Origin: Paralvinella palmiformis
Taxonomy: Eukaryota; Annelida; Polychaeta; Terebellida; Alvinellidae
Length of the DNA stretch: 64,000 bases
Direction of reading: 5' to 3'
NCBI GenBank assembly: GCA_025642065.1
Contig: JAODUP010000085.1
Location: 765,001 to 829,000 of the forward strand
Shown: positions 60,400 to 64,000 of the stretch, one piece after another
Position numbering within the stretch: position 1 is the first letter of the stretch
Layout of the letters: each line of letters starts with the position of its first letter
Translations under genes and position numbers: made by a program
Notes under the pieces: generated by a model
The model's database searches: none
Seen by the model: the letters and a program-made list of their open reading frames with translations, nothing else
What the model was told of the DNA's origin: nothing

Positions 60400-62780
60400 A
60401 CATTACAATGAAATGTTTCACACAAAAACAAATTAATACAAACTGGAACAATGCACTATTAACAACTGAAAGAATGTATACTGCATTCCAAGACTGGGCA
60501 TAAACACAGGGCACCGTCACAAGAACACTTCATTTTACTACTGATAGCACCCCCCCCCCCAACATACTTGAAAGGAACAAACCCAACTGCTAGATTTATA
60601 TCAGTAGTTTGTGAATACATCACTACTTACCAACAATATTGAATACAGCTAGTAGTAGTAGTGTGTAACTATACTGTTACAATTTAATTGTGTTTATTTG
60701 AATATCACACACACACACAGCAATGTAATTAAATGTAATTTGGTGTCCTGCTGTATTCTTAAGCAATTTCTGTGCTGAAGCTGCACAACTTTCATAGATT
60801 CTAAAAAAGGCTGTACAAATATGTGTGTATGTCAACAAATAAGCATATCTAAATGTGGTGGAAGTTACTGTAGGTGCATGTATTTATCATCAGTAGCCTT
60901 GGGCTGTTAATCAAACTTTATGAAAATAAATTCAGCGTATCAAATTAATTATTTCTGAGCGCCTGTTTAATTTGTAAATTAAATAAACCAGAGAAAACCC
61001 CCATAAAATAAGTGAACAAATTTGTTTAACATTGACATTGGTTACCCTGGGACATATTACGAAGTAGCATCTAAAGAGGGAAATATCCCACATAAGGTAC
61101 CTTGATTTGATTAGAACTCAAACTTAGAGGTTTGCAACACAAGTAAAAGCTACTGTAGGTTGTCCAATGTGGTAACAAGATTCCATGCTAACGATTCAAA
61201 CATTTACTTGAGATTTTCCCATGCTTTCATACACGATTAAAACATTGGTCAATAAAACAGTAATCTAGCTCATTGATATGTGTCAGTACAATTGCACCAA
61301 GAGATGCAACAATTCATAACAAAAACCTGTAACTTGGAAACAGTTTTAGATGCACAAAAATACTGGTAGCCTAGAAACAAATATACCCCTATGTGGGCCC
61401 CTAGAACCCTGGCATTACTGGTAAAACTCGTCCAAACACCTATGCCCGGTAGGCATGACAGCTCCAGATGTATGGCAAGATCTTTTCTGGCAACCTTATT
61501 TTTACATTACTTGCCAGACATGACAACTTAATGTCAAAACTTATTGTCATCCCCTGAAAAGTAGAGAGAAAACAATATCTTACCTCTTATTAAAACCAGT
61601 TAAAAAGTAAAATATTGCTTTCTCTCTACTGTTATGGTGAAGGTATTGTATTTTGTTAAGGAAAGAACATAAACACAAGAATGCAATATGTCAGCAAGGT
61701 CCAACTGTGGTGAATGAATGCTGGATATATTTTGTGTTCTGGAGACAGGGTTGTTCCCTATACAGTAAAAATCACAGTAATTATCCAGCTTCTTTCAATA
61801 CAGCAGAAATACTTTCTGCTGTGGGAGAAATGACGGAAAGGGGAGAAACTAAATTTGGGGGAAACTTCTATGAAAATAGTCAAATAATAGATTATTCTAA
61901 ATAAATAACAGTTTGTAACCAATATAAATATAACTAAGTCATTTAATTATGAATCTTGTCCCATTACATTATAATGACAAAGCAATACAACACTGTCAAA
62001 TACCCAATCAACCATGAAGAGGGTGATAGGTGTGTCTAATCGTCCTTGAGTACCCCTAGCAACATCACATAATCCTGGAGCATTACCTATGTATCACTAT
62101 ATGAAGAGATCTAACTGTCATTACATCATAGCACAACAAAGTATCTTCATGGTGTGCTTTTTGGTTAATGTGAATGACCAAAAAATTTGTGTCCAGTGAA
62201 CAGCCAACCAGTGTGCTTGACTAAGCCAACCTCAATAATGTCGGCTCTATTGTTGTGATATAGTGAATATTTGGACATTTAGTGGTATATTTTGTATGAT
62301 TTATTACTGTGCTCTTCTTTAACATGGCCTAGAAATAATTACATTTCAATAGAACCAACTGTATTTAATACAACCAAAAGACATTATGCCTTTGTCTGAT
62401 ATCTGACAACAGCACTGTGTGAATGTTTCTGTGATGTATTATACTCTCTCTATATATATATATATATTATGATAAAAGTGCAATCAGGTTCTTCTAAGAA
62501 CATCAAGGATACATCATGCTAATTTAGATATGATAAATGCGGCTTAAACAAATAAGTGCAAAACAGTATATGGATTATATATCAGCCAATCTCTGGCTAG
62601 GAAAAAGTATGACTAACAGATAATATTCTTAATAGTTAGGGATAAAATAAGAATCTGAACTTGGTTTTTGGTCTTATTCAGGCAAGTGAGCGAGTATATT
62701 TCTGAAACTCTGTTACCATAATACCTCAATTCAAGTATTACCAAGCTGTTGGACTCTTGAGCCAGTATGCATCCTATTTA
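60400..62780. other. mostly AT-rich non-coding DNA
   Basis: Apart from the SINE at 61042-61165, short CA (60704-60718) and TA (62450-62466) tracts and a C-run (60550-60560), nothing is recognisable. Confidence 0.55.
61042..61165 (-). mobile_element. tRNA-derived SINE, type 2
   Basis: The minus strand has a degraded A-box region (tacagtagcttttacttgtg), B-box-like tttgagttctaatc, then body tgggatatttccctcttt ... atatgtcccaggg. Confidence 0.65.
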
Positions 62781-62783
62781 TTT

Positions 62784-63009
62784 CTATATATCACTTTGGC
62801 ATACTGAACTTGGTGCATCACCAACAGTAACACATATTTTGTTGTTGTCAGTAATGACACCTTGAAGACTTTCCATGATGGTGACAGCACATGTCATGAG
62901 AAATTTCCCTTGAACCACAACTTGCAACAAAAAGATACTCTTAACTGTCATCAGTGAATCAATCAGCATTGCTCCATTTTCTGATATCAGAATGTCAGTG
63001 GTTTTAAGG
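62784..63009 (-). CDS. weak candidate terminal exon, unknown (minus strand)
   Basis: A pyrimidine-rich acceptor (tttttgtctgtattcag) precedes a 75-codon open frame (LKTTDILISENGAMLIDS ... VQGKFLMTCAVTIMESLQ) with a stop at 62784-62786. aataaa follows about 6 nt later on the same strand. Composition is protein-like and the hydrophobic/polar alternation is regular, but no family is recognised and no in-frame ATG start is suitable. Confidence 0.3.
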
Positions 63010-63164
63010 CTGAATACAGACAAAAACTACAGTACATCAGATGACAACGAAAGTTAAAGGATTACATTGTTATTTATGGTCCCAGAATGCAATTGTGCTG
63101 CCCTCTGATGATTACAAATAACCCTGTCTTGAAATTCAATGAATCAAACTTACTGTTGATACTG

Positions 63165-63320
63165 CAGGTTAGGCTCAAGATGTTTGGCTGCCGGTCATTC
63201 CACTATGCAGCACCCACATTATGGAATCAACTCCCAGACAAACTGAGACCGTCAATTCAATTAATAGTTTTAAATCATCCTCAAGATGTATCTGTTTAGT
63301 ATTGCATATTTTTATTTTTT
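63165..63320 (+). pseudogene. LINE reverse-transcriptase C-terminal remnant
   Basis: The plus strand reads RLKMFGCRSFHYAAPTLWNQ and LPDKLRP, the conserved tail block of non-LTR polymerases (G-x-RSF-x-x-AAP-x-LWN-x-LP). Two frame changes follow: INSFKSS is in a second frame (about 63257-63280), and LKMYLFSIAYF in a third or returned frame (about 63282-63314). The copy is 5'-truncated and decayed. Its tail differs from the minus-strand L2-like copy at 42.7-43.0 kb, so it may be another clade. Confidence 0.75.
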
Positions 63321-64000
63321 TTTACATATTGCATATTCTTAACTTCTTTTCCATTTTTGCCGCATACTGCACATACGGAATCTTAGCTTTATGCTGCATG
63401 TTCTCAATTGCTCACCACTGCCCACCAAAAAACAAACAAGATGAAGGCTGAAACTCTTGATGGTGAAAGGGAAAATGAGGATTATTGGCTGTGTGGAAAG
63501 CCCATTTTTTGTAGAAAGGTTGTTGGGCTTCAGGGTAGGGGTACACCATTTTCTCCCACATATAACCACCGCTTTCTGATACCATTTATTATATATACCG
63601 TAGTAGTTTTAGGTCTAAAATATCACGATTTATGGTAGTACCATCCATTAAGCAGACCTAAAAAACTTTCCCCTGCTGTATTTCCAGGTGACGATTTGAA
63701 CGCAGGAAATAGTTTTGTTTTCATAATTCGTTATTCATACCAACATGTTTTGAATACTGTCAATAGATCTAGGCAAATTATAATGATCGTTTATACAAAC
63801 TGTTAACCCATACATAAGACCTCAAACTTAAATTAATGGCATGATTAAACATTCAATGAACCGTATATGAAATAAATGACTTATAAATAATTATACATAT
63901 TGAACCTTTGATGTTTTGGTCACTAACCCGGTTAACTGAAACAATGTAAATTATCGGTATATGCGGTCAGTTAGTAACTAACTCTGTATTGAAAATAAAT
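63321..64000. other. no recognised gene
   Basis: A T-run at about 63310-63323 may be part of the LINE 3' end. The remaining sequence is AT-rich without features. Confidence 0.55.

Noticed and set aside
1..64000. Bacterial-style operons, CRISPR arrays, rRNA, prophage or LTR-retrotransposon genes
   Set aside because: No runs of adjacent long frames, no regular direct repeats with unique spacers, no rRNA-like segments and no gag/pol/integrase motifs were seen.

Overview
This is a non-coding-rich stretch of a metazoan nuclear genome. It is AT-rich overall, packed with di-, tri- and tetranucleotide microsatellites, and carries many tRNA-derived SINE copies, non-autonomous DNA transposons and scraps of LINEs, with no long intact gene. 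Spliced (GT...AG) coding sequence, tRNA-headed SINEs and a FLYWCH-type MULE transposon fit an animal. The many GAGT/CACT tetranucleotide tracts next to SINE 3' ends suggest a mollusc, most likely a gastropod. The mollusc call is inference; animal nuclear DNA is the safe statement. No bacterial operon, rRNA, canonical tRNA, CRISPR array or virus was seen.

Layout. 1-10800: microsatellites, a diverged 22-24 bp repeat array (5715-6015), one SINE, and one copy of a dispersed repeat whose second copy is at 42.6 kb. 10.9-12.6 kb: a GC/CpG-richer island with competing coding interpretations on both strands. 13-20 kb: low complexity plus a SINE. 20.05-21.42 kb: a decayed MULE (Mutator-like) DNA transposon with subterminal repeats, a FLYWCH zinc-finger exon, a short in-phase intron and a frameshifted, 3'-truncated transposase. 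22-28.6 kb: degenerate repeats, an 11-copy minisatellite (25.67-26.41 kb) whose copies all differ in length by multiples of 3 bp, and several SINEs. 29.8-30.5 and 36.8-37.0 kb: GC-rich islands with the best host-gene evidence, short ATG-led open frames on the minus strand ending in consensus splice donors. 37.4-43.1 kb: compound microsatellites, a long hairpin and an L2-like LINE 3' end. 44.6-46.1 kb: another GC-rich island. 47.8-50.9 kb: a SINE cluster and an 838-bp element with 160-bp terminal inverted repeats. 52.56-52.89 kb: a hAT-like MITE with an 8-bp target-site duplication. 54.3-58.3 kb: SINE, minisatellites and further minus-strand 5'-exon candidates. 59.9-63.3 kb: weak minus-strand exon candidates and a second LINE remnant.

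Interpretation. Most of the window reads as intron or intergenic DNA. The minus-strand exon candidates at 10.9, 29.8, 36.9, 54.9 and 56.1 kb each start with ATG and end in phase 0 at a splice donor. That would fit one large minus-strand gene with several alternative first exons, its common exons lying left of the window. Only the 29.8 kb candidate (82 codons) and, less so, the 36.9 kb one stand out from chance. The product is not recognised.
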